Notes: a model not told the origin generated them from the letters alone. A stretch of 38,168 bases of DNA from a virus (IMGVR_UViG_3300010885_004387:1-38168), one strand, 5' to 3'. Positions 1 to 7,017 are shown, counted from the first letter of the stretch. Made by a program: numbers and translations.

Positions 1-123
1 AATCAACAAACAGTAATTACGGATCTTGCCGTGATAAAAGCCAAGAGTGCGTAAGCTTATAGCTGGAGGCGCTTTATTAACATTACTTCTTTCAGGTTGC
101 GGCTATCAGGGGTGGGTGCGCTA
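1..123. repeat. Direct terminal repeat, left copy
   Basis: The first 123 bases are identical to the last 123 bases of the window (38046-38168). The repeat carries the end of the 37854 gene and the start of the lipoprotein gene, so reading frames run cleanly across the joint. This is the signature of a complete circular assembly or of a short direct terminal repeat. A length just above 120 is also what an assembler leaves as a k-mer overlap, so it need not be a physical end. Confidence 0.97.
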
Positions 124-235
124 TCCCTGCCAAGAGTATGAAAATTGGAAAAAGCCTGAGTGCCAACCTCCGCAATGCGAAGCAATCGGGCAATGCACCA
201 AGGATTTATTGCCGGAAATTGAAACAAATGGCTAG
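47..235 (+). CDS. Small lipoprotein in the lysis cassette, o-spanin-like
   Basis: A 62-residue protein starting at GTG. It has a short basic N-terminus (MRK), a hydrophobic stretch and a lipobox Leu-Ser-Gly-Cys with the lipidated Cys at residue 18, so it should be exported and lipid-anchored. The mature part is short with two Pro-rich, Cys-containing patches (PEC, PPQC). On the circular map its start overlaps the end of the single-TM coiled-coil gene (37854-38099) by 8 bases in another frame, an arrangement like Rz/Rz1 spanin pairs. Spanins classically act on an outer membrane, which most actinobacteria lack, so the role could instead be cell-surface or superinfection related. The lipoprotein call is firm; the spanin call is inference. 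Confidence 0.8.
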   Translation: MRKLIAGGALLTLLLSGCGYQGWVRYPCQEYENWKKPECQPPQCEAIGQCTKDLLPEIETNG

Positions 236-512
236 AAAAAGACTCAGCCCTGAAGAGCTTCACGCTCGCTTGATTGTGACCATAGGAATAATTCTGGCGC
301 TTGTCTTCGCTGGATCTGTATTTTCTATGCTTTACGCGCTTGTATTTGTGACGCAACCGCTGGCTCAGGCTCCGAATGACGCTGCTTTCATAGATCTTGT
401 TTCAACGCTCTGCGTATTCTTAACTGGTACTCTTTCAGGCATTCTCAGCGCAAACGGGTTAAAATCTAAGCCAAAGCCAGCGCAAGAAGAGGCAGGGAAG
501 GAAGAAAAATGA
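228..512 (+). CDS. Holin-like protein with two membrane segments
   Basis: The start was set at ATG 228 (product begins MARKRLSPEE) because the longer frame from 138 lies inside the lipoprotein gene. The 94-residue product has two hydrophobic helices, about residues 15-45 and 53-77, and a Lys/Glu-rich C-terminal tail, the usual plan of a class II holin. It overlaps the lipoprotein gene by 8 bases and its stop overlaps the start of the CHAP endolysin (ATGA). Holins pierce the cytoplasmic membrane so that endolysin reaches peptidoglycan. A second small membrane protein just after the endolysin is also holin-like, so one of the two may be an antiholin. Confidence 0.6.
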   Translation: MARKRLSPEELHARLIVTIGIILALVFAGSVFSMLYALVFVTQPLAQAPNDAAFIDLVSTLCVFLTGTLSGILSANGLKSKPKPAQEEAGKEEK

Positions 513-982
513 TTGACATAACAAAGCTCTTGGCACTATGCGAGGCAGACTTGGGCTATCAAGAAACAGGCAACAACGATACAAAGTTCGGGAAATGGTT
601 TGGGCTTAATAACCAGCCTTGGTGCGCAATGAGCGCGTCAAAAATGTATTTTGACGCTGGAGCAATTTCTTCAGTAGCTAATACAAAAAAGGGCTTTGCA
701 AGTTGCGACGCTTGGCTCAAATACCTGACAAAGAATAACCAAATTGTTCCGCTGGGCCAAGCCCAAGCCGGAGATTTGGTCTTTTTTCAATTTGACGAGG
801 ACGCACAAGCGGATCATGTTGGAATTGTAAAAAGCCACAATAAGACTCTGAAGTATCTTTACACCTATGAGGGAAATACTTCAGGAAGCAAAAAAGGAAG
901 CCAAAGCAACGGCGACGGCTTCTATCTAAAGAAGCGCGATTACAAAACTATTATGGCAATCGCTCGACCAAAGGAGAAGTAA
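509..982 (+). CDS. CHAP-domain endolysin
   Basis: A 157-residue cysteine, histidine-dependent amidohydrolase/peptidase (CHAP/NlpC-P60 superfamily) that cleaves peptidoglycan at lysis. The catalytic Cys is C39 in the motif QPWCAM, the His is H103 in DHVGIV, and a likely third residue lies in YEGN (E121/N123). The CHAP fold fills almost the whole protein, and no separate wall-binding domain or signal peptide is seen, so it should need a holin. It starts at an ATGA overlap with the upstream holin-like gene and is followed by a second membrane protein. Whether it acts as amidase or endopeptidase cannot be read from the sequence. Confidence 0.88.
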   Translation: MIDITKLLALCEADLGYQETGNNDTKFGKWFGLNNQPWCAMSASKMYFDAGAISSVANTKKGFASCDAWLKYLTKNNQIVPLGQAQAGDLVFFQFDEDAQADHVGIVKSHNKTLKYLYTYEGNTSGSKKGSQSNGDGFYLKKRDYKTIMAIARPKEK

Positions 983-1242
983 TGAACGCAAAGAATAAAG
1001 CTATACTCGCGTCATACGGACGCACATTTATTGCAGCGGTAATTGCCGTCTATGCAACTGGAAATCATGACGCAAAAGCAGTCCTTATTGCAGCAGCAGC
1101 GGCAACAATCGGCCCAGCTATTCGAGCAATCAACCCAAAAGATCCAGCCTTCGGTATCGGAGCTGACATACTCACGCTAGAACTCACAAAACTTGCGACC
1201 CCTTCTAAGAGGAAAGCGGTAGCAAAAAAGGCTGCCAAGTAG
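982..1242 (+). CDS. Second holin-like small membrane protein
   Basis: 86 residues with two hydrophobic segments (about 12-27 and 32-48), then a conserved-looking NPKDPAFG turn and a very basic Ala/Lys C-terminus. This pattern is familiar from small holin-like proteins placed next to endolysins in actinophages. It starts on the last base of the endolysin gene (TAATG) with GGAG just before, and is followed by a strong intrinsic terminator, so it closes the lysis cassette. Holin or antiholin are both possible, given the other two-TM protein upstream of the endolysin. Confidence 0.65.
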   Translation: MNAKNKAILASYGRTFIAAVIAVYATGNHDAKAVLIAAAAATIGPAIRAINPKDPAFGIGADILTLELTKLATPSKRKAVAKKAAK

Positions 1243-1260
1243 ATTTACAACTTAATAGCG

Positions 1261-1292
1261 AAAACCCCGACGGCGGAAAAGTCGGGGTTTTT
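1261..1292 (+). terminator. Rho-independent terminator after the lysis cassette
   Basis: An 11-bp perfect stem (1261-1271 pairing with 1281-1291, core CCCCGAC/GTCGGGG) around a 9-base loop, ending in a short T run. The A-tract on the 5' side could also let it work in the other direction. It separates the late lysis genes from the block that starts at 1354. Confidence 0.93.
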
Positions 1293-1353
1293 GCATTTCC
1301 TAACTAGGCGCTTCACGAAATCCTTGTTACAATTCTTGCAAGGAGGCTCACTC

Positions 1354-1590
1354 ATGTCACTAGCGGATCAGCTTGCAAGCATAGAAAAAAATCTCAATAA
1401 CTGCGCCTATGCAAAAATGTATAACGCTCTATCTCCAGCCGATAAAAAAGCACTTGACGAAGCATGGCTCAAAGGGTATTCACAGAATACTGTCCTTATG
1501 GCGCTCAGGGCTGAAGGCATAAAGAGCAGTAATGAGGCAATTCGCCGACATAGGATTGGAGCTTGCCCTTGTCAAAAGAAACCAAGTTAA
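1354..1590 (+). CDS. Small HTH protein, actinophage type
   Basis: The start is ATG 1354, with a strong AAGGAGG 7 bases upstream. The earlier frame start at 1291 lies in the terminator and is ignored. The 78-residue product is helical, with a region (about residues 36-73) reading like a helix-turn-helix: LSPADKKALDEA, then SQNTVLMALRAEGI, then SNEAIRRHRIG, ending CPC. Proteins of this plan are common in actinophages as small DNA-binding proteins; some resemble small-terminase HTH domains. It is the first gene after the terminator and overlaps the DUF6378 gene. The target is unknown. Confidence 0.65.
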   Translation: MSLADQLASIEKNLNNCAYAKMYNALSPADKKALDEAWLKGYSQNTVLMALRAEGIKSSNEAIRRHRIGACPCQKKPS

Positions 1591-1832
1591 AAGGCATTCT
1601 TGAAGAGCGTCAAACAATTTACGGCGACGCAAAAAAGAACTTTGCAATTACAGGGCGAATCTGGGGAGCGCTTCTTGGATCTGAAGACATTCCGGCGTGG
1701 AAGGTTGCTCTCATGCTTGACGCTTACAAATCTGTTCGTTGCATTGCTAATCCAGCGCATGAAGATTCTTGGCAAGACAAACTTGGCTATACCATTCACG
1801 GGCGAGAGATTGTAATTTCTAATGAGTCTTAA
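1569..1832 (+). CDS. DUF6378-family phage protein
   Basis: TTG 1569 is chosen because GGAG sits 7 bases upstream; TTG 1563 is too close to it. The 87-residue product matches the DUF6378 pattern: a YGD motif near residue 18, a central aromatic helix (GRIWGALLG), a Pro-Ala-Trp turn, an ALMLDAYKSVR helix, then a DSWQDKLGY segment. The family is widespread in phages, is all-helical and has no proven role. It overlaps the HTH gene and the following metallophosphoesterase, so the three are probably translated together. Confidence 0.72.
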   Translation: MSKETKLKGILEERQTIYGDAKKNFAITGRIWGALLGSEDIPAWKVALMLDAYKSVRCIANPAHEDSWQDKLGYTIHGREIVISNES

Positions 1833-2859
1833 AGATAAGTTTGAAGAATTGCCAGAAGAAGTTGAATCTACTGACGTGACTGAATTGCGTCGCGCTCTTA
1901 TGCGAACGCAAAAAAAGCTCATGGAAACAAAACAGAAAGTTGATGATCTTGTTGCTGCAACTCACCAAGCAGCCTACGACGCAACTCTTTCTTATGGAAA
2001 AATAAACCCAGTTGCGGAGCCAAAGGTTACAAAAGGGAACCAAAAGAAAGCTGAAGTTGCTCTGTGGCACATGACGGATTGGCAAGGCGCAAAGCGAACA
2101 ACCTCTTATGACTCGGAGATCATGCGCCGCCGAGTCTTAGAGTTTGCAGATAAAGCAATCCACATTACAGAGATCCAACGCGCAGATCACCCTGTGGACG
2201 AGTGCGTAATTATGTTTGGTGGCGACATGATTGAAGGGCTTTTCAATTTTCCGGGTCAAGCCTTTGAGATTGACGCAACTTTATTTGAGCAATACGTCAA
2301 TGTTTCTCGCCTCTGCGTTGATGTTGTGCGCGTAGCTCTGGCTAATTACAAACGCGTAAAAGTGGTGCCGGAATGGGGAAACCATGGGCGTATCGGGTCA
2401 AAGCGCGACAATGTGCCTCGCTCAGATAACTTTGACCGAATGTGTTATGAATTAGCGCGCCAGCTTCTTGCAGGAGAAAAGCGCTTGACTTGGCAAGAAT
2501 GCCCTGAAGACATTCAGCGCGTGGAGATTGGAAATTACCGCGCTCTGCTTATTCATGGAGACGAAGTTGGTAGAAATGGATTCGCTTCGCCCGGTGCCAT
2601 TGTTCAACACGCAAACAAGTGGCGCTCTGGCTCTTATCCTTGGGAGTTTCGCGACGTTTACATAGGGCATTACCATACTCACGCTGAGTGGTCTATGGCG
2701 AACGGCTTGGGATCTATTTATCAAACAGGCTCGACAGAATCAGATAACCGCTACGCAGGAGTTCTTCTTGCTTCAGCGGCAATCCCTTCCCAGCGCCTTC
2801 ATTTTGTAGATCCAGAAAAAGGTAGAGTTACCGCAGGTTACAAAGTCTGGCTTGACTAA
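1822..2859 (+). CDS. Calcineurin-like metallophosphoesterase
   Basis: 345 residues. After about 75 residues of charged, probably coiled-coil N-terminus comes a metallophosphoesterase core with the expected metal-binding blocks in order: HMTDWQG (in place of the usual D-x-H), GGDMIEG, GNHGR, LIHGDE and GHYHTH. This fold uses a two-metal site to hydrolyse phosphodiesters; phage members are candidates for nucleases or nucleotide phosphodiesterases. The first motif is unusual, with Trp-Gln where D-x-H is normally found, so metal binding at that site may differ. It overlaps the DUF6378 gene upstream, and its stop touches the start of the PP-loop gene. Confidence 0.82.
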   Translation: MSLKDKFEELPEEVESTDVTELRRALMRTQKKLMETKQKVDDLVAATHQAAYDATLSYGKINPVAEPKVTKGNQKKAEVALWHMTDWQGAKRTTSYDSEIMRRRVLEFADKAIHITEIQRADHPVDECVIMFGGDMIEGLFNFPGQAFEIDATLFEQYVNVSRLCVDVVRVALANYKRVKVVPEWGNHGRIGSKRDNVPRSDNFDRMCYELARQLLAGEKRLTWQECPEDIQRVEIGNYRALLIHGDEVGRNGFASPGAIVQHANKWRSGSYPWEFRDVYIGHYHTHAEWSMANGLGSIYQTGSTESDNRYAGVLLASAAIPSQRLHFVDPEKGRVTAGYKVWLD

Positions 2860-3680
2860 TGAAGCACGTCGTAATGTTTTCGGGCGGTATTGGATCTTGG
2901 GCAGCAGCAAAACTTGTAGCAAAAGAGCATGGCACTGAGAATCTTTATTTGGTTTTCACTGATGTAAAAGGCAAAGCAGAATCTCCGCACATAGGTGAAG
3001 ACGAAGATACTTACAGATTTATAGAAGACGCAGTAAAAAATGTTGGCGGTCATTACATTTATTTGAATGAAGGGCGCGACATTTGGGAAGTATTCAAGGA
3101 CAAGAAGTTTCTGGGAACAAGCCGTTTAGCTCATTGCTCTTTTCAATTAAAACAAATCCCTGCAAGAAAATGGCTTGAAGCAAACTGCGATCCGGCGGAA
3201 ACAGTAATTTACTTAGGAATTGACTGGACAGAAACTCACCGACTTCCAGCGATTGAACGGAACTACCTGCCATACATAGCCAAAGCGCCTTTAACCAATC
3301 CTCCTTACATGGATAAAGAGGCAATGATTTCATGGGCGCAAAGCGAAGGGTTGAAAACTCCGCGCCTTTATGATCTTGGGTTCAGCCACAACAACTGCGG
3401 AGGAGGTTGCGTCAAAGCAGGTCAAGCGCAATGGAAAAAATTGTATAACCTTATGCCTGAAAGATTTATGGTCTGGGAGCAGAAAGAACAAGAAATGCAA
3501 GAATACCTTGGTCGCCCAGTTGCCATTCTCAAAGAAACGCAAAATGGATTGACTCGCCCTTTGCCGCTTATAGAATTGCGGAGAAGAATAGATAGCGCTC
3601 CACAACTTATAGATGACTCAGACATAGGCGGTTGTGGTTGCTTTGTGGATAGGGAGGACAACAATGGAGAAAACGCTTGA
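2859..3680 (+). CDS. PP-loop ATPase, PAPS-reductase/DndC-like superfamily
   Basis: 273 residues opening with the PP-loop SGGIGSWAAAK at residues 8-18, which binds ATP in adenine-nucleotide alpha hydrolases. Further conserved-looking parts are a Cys in AHCSFQLKQIPARKW, a GIDWTE block, a CGGGC cluster near residues 180-184 and a C-terminal GGCGC. The superfamily includes PAPS reductase, tRNA thiolation enzymes and DndC of DNA phosphorothioation, so the enzyme probably adenylates a substrate, perhaps to add sulfur. The Cys clusters could hold an Fe-S centre or zinc. It follows the phosphoesterase at a 1-base overlap and precedes a small gene and the GP88 gene. The substrate is unknown. Confidence 0.78.
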   Translation: MKHVVMFSGGIGSWAAAKLVAKEHGTENLYLVFTDVKGKAESPHIGEDEDTYRFIEDAVKNVGGHYIYLNEGRDIWEVFKDKKFLGTSRLAHCSFQLKQIPARKWLEANCDPAETVIYLGIDWTETHRLPAIERNYLPYIAKAPLTNPPYMDKEAMISWAQSEGLKTPRLYDLGFSHNNCGGGCVKAGQAQWKKLYNLMPERFMVWEQKEQEMQEYLGRPVAILKETQNGLTRPLPLIELRRRIDSAPQLIDDSDIGGCGCFVDREDNNGENA

Positions 3681-3852
3681 AATACATTTGGTTGAGCAGC
3701 GCGACGCAATCTATGAAGCTATTCTCAACGCTGAAGTTCCTGAGCCTATGAGTTGGACGCATAAGTTATTGTGGGAGCAAGCGCGGATTTATTTTACTCG
3801 AATTGTATTGGAGGCTGGAAATGAGACCAAAAAAATTACTTTCACAGAATAG
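3664..3852 (+). CDS. Small hypothetical protein
   Basis: Starts at ATG 3664 with GGGAGGA just upstream, inside the end of the PP-loop gene. The 62-residue product is acidic and mostly helical, with an MSWTHKLLWEQARIYF segment in the middle. It overlaps the GP88 gene by 32 bases in another frame. I do not recognise a family. Tight coupling on both sides suggests that it works with, or is only co-expressed with, the PP-loop and GP88 proteins. Confidence 0.6.
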   Translation: MEKTLEIHLVEQRDAIYEAILNAEVPEPMSWTHKLLWEQARIYFTRIVLEAGNETKKITFTE

Positions 3853-4555
3853 CGAGCTGAGGCCAGACGGGATCTTTAACTGGTCGCTTCCTGCTTTTGC
3901 TATCAAATTGACCAACGGAGAAAACTTTAACGTCTGCCCTAATGCTGGCGCTTGCTCTTCTTTTTGCTATGCAAGAAACGGCACTTATTTATTCAGCAAC
4001 GTTCGCGGACGCCACATTGCAAACCTTGAATACATTTTGGAAGATCCCCAAGGCTGGTACAAACAAATGTTGGCGGAAGTTCAGCACCCAAAGAAAGCCG
4101 GAAAGTTCATTCGCATTCATGACGCAGGAGATTTCTTCTCAGAAGAGTACCTCAAATTATGGTTGGAAATTGCAAGGAATACTCCAGAGGTGACTTTCTA
4201 TTGCTATACAAAAGAAGTTGCTCTGTTCAAACGCATGGTAGAACCTAATTGCCCAGCTAATTTTCGGTATCTTTATTCTATGGGCGGCAAACAAGACCAC
4301 CTGATAGATCTTGAAAATGATCGCCACGCAGAAGTATTCCCAGACGACGCAGCGATTCTTGACGCTGGCTATGTTAGTCAAGACGCAAGCGATTTACTTG
4401 CGATTACTTTGGATAGCAACAAAATTGGAATCCCTGCCAATAACATTCGCCATTTCAACAAAAAGATAGCTGGAAGAACTTTTGGAGAATTACAAAGCGA
4501 AAGAGATTCTCAAAGAGAAAAAAAGCTTTCTAGTCAAAATACTGGATCTCAATAA
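3821..4555 (+). CDS. GP88-family protein
   Basis: The start is ATG 3821, with GGAGG 6 bases upstream; 244 residues. It contains the hallmark VCPNAGACSSFCYARNGTY (Cys 39, 45 and 49, spacing C-x5-C-x3-C) followed by a region that in the mycobacteriophage GP88 family reads much the same (FSNV, a histidine, then NLE). HDAGDFFSEEYL and FYCYTKEVALF blocks follow. The family has no established function; the three cysteines recall a metal or Fe-S site. Its 3' end runs 26 bases into the convergent proteasome-like gene. It sits in a unit with the PP-loop protein, so a joint redox or modification role is possible but unproven. Confidence 0.8.
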   Translation: MRPKKLLSQNSELRPDGIFNWSLPAFAIKLTNGENFNVCPNAGACSSFCYARNGTYLFSNVRGRHIANLEYILEDPQGWYKQMLAEVQHPKKAGKFIRIHDAGDFFSEEYLKLWLEIARNTPEVTFYCYTKEVALFKRMVEPNCPANFRYLYSMGGKQDHLIDLENDRHAEVFPDDAAILDAGYVSQDASDLLAITLDSNKIGIPANNIRHFNKKIAGRTFGELQSERDSQREKKLSSQNTGSQ

Positions 4556-5117
4556 CAACAGGCGGAGAGCAATAGGCGTTGTATTCGCACGCGTGTTCGA
4601 TTGCCTTTTTGATGATTTGTTTCGCTCGCTTGGGGTCGTCTGCGCATTCTTTGATCCCTTGGGCAAGCATTGAGCCAAGAGTAATGTCGCCTCCGCTTCC
4701 AAAAACATAAACGCCTCGCCTATCTCTATCCCAGCCGTAGTCATTGTGGACGGGATAGATAACGCCCTGAACGGCAACAAGGAACGCAGAATCATTCCAA
4801 GCAGATTCGCCTTCCCATTTTGCGTCAAAGCCGGAGTCAATGAAATGGTCGCGTAATTGAGGAATAAATACCTGCGTCATAAATTGGTCAAGCTTAGAAA
4901 TGTCAAGGAACTCTGGAGGCTGAGGAGGAATCCACCCCTGTTGGATCAGATTTCCGCCTCTTGTTGCGCCAGTTATTGCAAACAAGTAGTCCTTTTGATC
5001 GTCCCACAAAACCTTGGGATTGCTCAGGATAAACATAGAGCCAGAATCGTCCGTAGCGCGAGAATCTGCGCCAATTATGGCGAAGCCGTTCCCTTGAAAT
5101 CCTGCAAGTGTGGTCAT
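4530..5117 (-). CDS. Proteasome/HslV-like Ntn hydrolase
   Basis: 195 residues, the only gene on the minus strand. If the initiator Met is removed the protein starts at Thr, as HslV does, with no propeptide. Counting from that Thr, Asp falls exactly at position 17 in the motif ADSRAT and a Lys at 34 in PKVLW, matching the Thr1/Asp17/Lys33 catalytic set of proteasome beta subunits. A SGGD turn follows at residues 141-144 in VYVFGSGGD, then the long helices and a final VVIEIQYFD strand. Such proteins form peptidase rings; targets here could be host regulators or phage structural proteins. A ribosome site (AGGAG) lies just upstream. Actinobacteria have 20S proteasomes, but the N-terminus is more HslV-like. 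Confidence 0.8.
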   Translation of the reverse strand: MTTLAGFQGNGFAIIGADSRATDDSGSMFILSNPKVLWDDQKDYLFAITGATRGGNLIQQGWIPPQPPEFLDISKLDQFMTQVFIPQLRDHFIDSGFDAKWEGESAWNDSAFLVAVQGVIYPVHNDYGWDRDRRGVYVFGSGGDITLGSMLAQGIKECADDPKRAKQIIKKAIEHACEYNAYCSPPVVIEIQYFD

Positions 5118-5169
5118 GCTCCTATCCTCTCACGCCGAGGCGCGCGGAGAACAATTAGCCTTGAAATGC

Positions 5170-5227
5170 TTGGAAAATTGTAATTTGAGGGCTATTGTCC
5201 TCCCCAACAGGTGTCCAAAAGGTCGCC
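5170..5227 (+). promoter_or_regulatory. Promoter-leader module A with 5' hairpin
   Basis: A sigma70-type pair TTGGAA (5170-5175) and TATTGT (5193-5198), 17 bases apart. The spacer ends with TGAGGGC directly before the -10 box. Eleven bases after the -10 box is a hairpin, 5210-5216 with 5221-5227, with an AAAA loop, five Watson-Crick pairs, one G-U pair and one T-T mismatch. Module B at 11264-11321 has the same order and spacing with a different stem. It lies in the gap between the leftward Ntn-hydrolase gene and the rightward recombination operon, which it should drive. Expression timing is not visible. Confidence 0.65.
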
Positions 5228-5245
5228 CTTAAAGGAAGGTAAACC

Positions 5246-5818
5246 ATGGCAGGAAAGTTTGATCTCGAAAATTACGAAACGGTGGAGTCAAGATTACGCC
5301 GTCTTTATACAAAGTTCCCAGAAGCAAGAGTTCTCACGGATCTTGTTTTTCATGACGAGCGCCGCTTCATAATTAAGGCAGAAGTTTATCTTTCAACAGA
5401 TGATCTCAGCCCAGTAGCAACTGGATACGCAGAAGAAATTGTTGGAGCTTCTCCTGTCAACAGAACCTCAGCCCTTGAAAATGGGGAAACCTCTGCAATC
5501 GGACGCGCCATAAGCAACTCCGTTCTTTGCTTAGAGGCTCCAGAAGGCAAGCGCCCAAGCGCTCAGGAAATGGAAAAAGTTCAGCGCTATGCAAGCGAGC
5601 CACGAAAGCCTGTTGCTTCAGCCAAGCCAGCGCGCGTTTACAACGACCTAGAGATTGCCGACATTACGGCAATTATGGAAACAGTAAAAATCGCAACAAG
5701 TAAGGACGAATTGCGCGCTATTTATGCAGATTACGCAAAGCGAGATCTTCTTGAAGCAACAGTCAATGGAACAACGCTCAAAGATGTATTTTTGGCGCGT
5801 GTTCAAGAAATCTCATGA
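5246..5818 (+). CDS. Putative single-strand annealing/recombination protein
   Basis: 190 residues, with a good ribosome site (AAGGAAGG) 6 bases before the ATG. The N-terminal 100 residues form an alpha-beta domain with a KAEVYL strand and an ENGETSAIGRAISN motif at about residues 77-90. That motif recurs in a widespread phage family found beside SSB and RecB/Cas4-like nucleases. The C-terminus is a Pro/Ala linker followed by a helical tail. It is the first gene after promoter module A. Annealing of single strands during recombination and replication is the most likely role, from the motif and the neighbours only; a general DNA-binding role is also possible. Confidence 0.5.
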   Translation: MAGKFDLENYETVESRLRRLYTKFPEARVLTDLVFHDERRFIIKAEVYLSTDDLSPVATGYAEEIVGASPVNRTSALENGETSAIGRAISNSVLCLEAPEGKRPSAQEMEKVQRYASEPRKPVASAKPARVYNDLEIADITAIMETVKIATSKDELRAIYADYAKRDLLEATVNGTTLKDVFLARVQEIS

Positions 5819-6273
5819 CCGACCAACTTCCATTGCTCCCCTATGCAGGGAGTTCCGGCTGGAGAGGATCAGAAGCCAGCCGAGATCGCGCCTTCATTGA
5901 GGACGCAAACGGAACAACTTCTCTTCGCCAACGCATTGCTTTGAAGCGCGTTTGGGATCAAGAGTTCCGAGGGCTTACTTGGAAAGAATTGGGAGAGATT
6001 GAAAACATTCACGCAGGGCAATCCTCTGGCGTTCTTTCTGTTCTGCATAAGGAGGGCCTAGTGGTTCGGCTGAAAGAGCGCAGAAATCGTTGCTCAATTT
6101 ATGTCGCTCCTATTTATGTCAAAGAGCGAGAAGTTTCTCCTCGCAATTTCAACAGTTCAAAAGATGAAATCTGCCAAGAAATCCTTGCTCTGATAATTAC
6201 GGGGAAATTGCTTGGAACAGACGAAGAAATTGTTGCAGACATTGAATCTCTTTTGGCAAGGGAGGGCTACTAG
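5815..6273 (+). CDS. Winged-helix DNA-binding protein
   Basis: 152 residues, overlapping the previous gene at ATGA. After a Gly/Ser-rich N-terminus with SSGWRGSEASRDRA comes a winged-helix region (about residues 35-100): SLRQRIALKRVW, GLTWKELGEIENIH, SSGVLSVLHKEGLVVRL, then a CSIYV strand. The layout resembles MarR-like domains seen in many actinophages between recombination and replication genes. It could regulate the early operon or help in DNA replication. The C-terminal third is helical and acidic with no recognised domain. Confidence 0.6.
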   Translation: MTDQLPLLPYAGSSGWRGSEASRDRAFIEDANGTTSLRQRIALKRVWDQEFRGLTWKELGEIENIHAGQSSGVLSVLHKEGLVVRLKERRNRCSIYVAPIYVKEREVSPRNFNSSKDEICQEILALIITGKLLGTDEEIVADIESLLAREGY

Positions 6274-7017
6274 GTGGATCAAGAGAGAACTGCCGTATCC
6301 CTTTTTGCAGGGATTGGAGGCTTTGACTTAGCGCTAGAGAGAGCAGGAATCCGAGTTGTAGCTTCTGTCGAAATAGATAAAAAGTGCCAAGCGATCCTCG
6401 CGAGACATTTTCCAAACGCAAAACAATTCAACGATGTAGAGGAGGTAACAGGTGAGCAACTTATTCAAGCAGGATTCAATCCTGCAAACGGAATCATTAC
6501 AGGAGGATTTCCTTGCCAAGATTTGTCCGTCGCTGGTAAGCGAGCAGGATTGGCAGGAAAACGGAGTGGACTTTTTTGGGAAATCTGCCGAATCATTGAC
6601 GAAACAAGACCGGAAACGGTTATCCTCGAAAACGTCTTTGGTTTACTTTCCTCCAATAACGGAAGAGACATGGCAGTTGTCCTTGAAGCGCTGGTCAAGC
6701 GCGGGTATCGCGTGGCATGGAGGGTGCTTGACGCTCAATACTTTGGAGTTCCCCAGCGACGCCGTCGAGTCTTCATTGTCGCAAGTCTTGGAAACGCAGG
6801 GAGATCACCTGAAGAAATACTCGATCTCCGAGAAAGCCGCACAAGGTATCTTGCGCAGAGCAAACAGAAGAGGGAAAACCCTTCCTCCTCGGCTCCAAAA
6901 GGCTCTCGAATCGTTAGTGGAGAAATTGTAGGAACTTTGCAAGCAAGTGATTACAAGTTTCCGCAACAACAACAAGCTCACGAAAATAAAATCGTCATTC
7001 AAGAAACAAAAAGTTAA
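6274..7017 (+). CDS. C5-cytosine DNA methyltransferase, N-terminal half
   Basis: GTG start, 247 residues. It carries the catalytic motifs of Dcm-type enzymes: motif I SLFAGIGGFDLA (SAM binding), PCQ with the nucleophile Cys81, ENV at 119-121 and QRRRRVF at 161-167. It then enters a target-recognition-like module (GEIVGTLQASDYK) and stops at a TAA that overlaps the next ATG (TAATG). Motifs IX and X are missing here and lie in the next gene in the -1 frame. The two products probably associate, as in the two-subunit enzyme M.AquI, or are fused by slippage at an A run before the stop. It would methylate phage or host DNA, perhaps against restriction. Confidence 0.88.
   Translation: MDQERTAVSLFAGIGGFDLALERAGIRVVASVEIDKKCQAILARHFPNAKQFNDVEEVTGEQLIQAGFNPANGIITGGFPCQDLSVAGKRAGLAGKRSGLFWEICRIIDETRPETVILENVFGLLSSNNGRDMAVVLEALVKRGYRVAWRVLDAQYFGVPQRRRRVFIVASLGNAGRSPEEILDLRESRTRYLAQSKQKRENPSSSAPKGSRIVSGEIVGTLQASDYKFPQQQQAHENKIVIQETKS

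Noticed and set aside
57-356. Minus-strand ORF over the lipoprotein and holin genes
   Set aside because: It opposes two well-supported genes, has no ribosome site and shows no domain.
1328-1333. Promoters at TACAAT boxes (1328, 14473, 17466)
   Set aside because: None has a recognisable -35 at the right distance; likely chance in AT-rich gaps.
1-3000. Excess of GATC sites
   Set aside because: It looked frequent, but a rough count of 14 in the first 3 kb is close to the random expectation of about 12.
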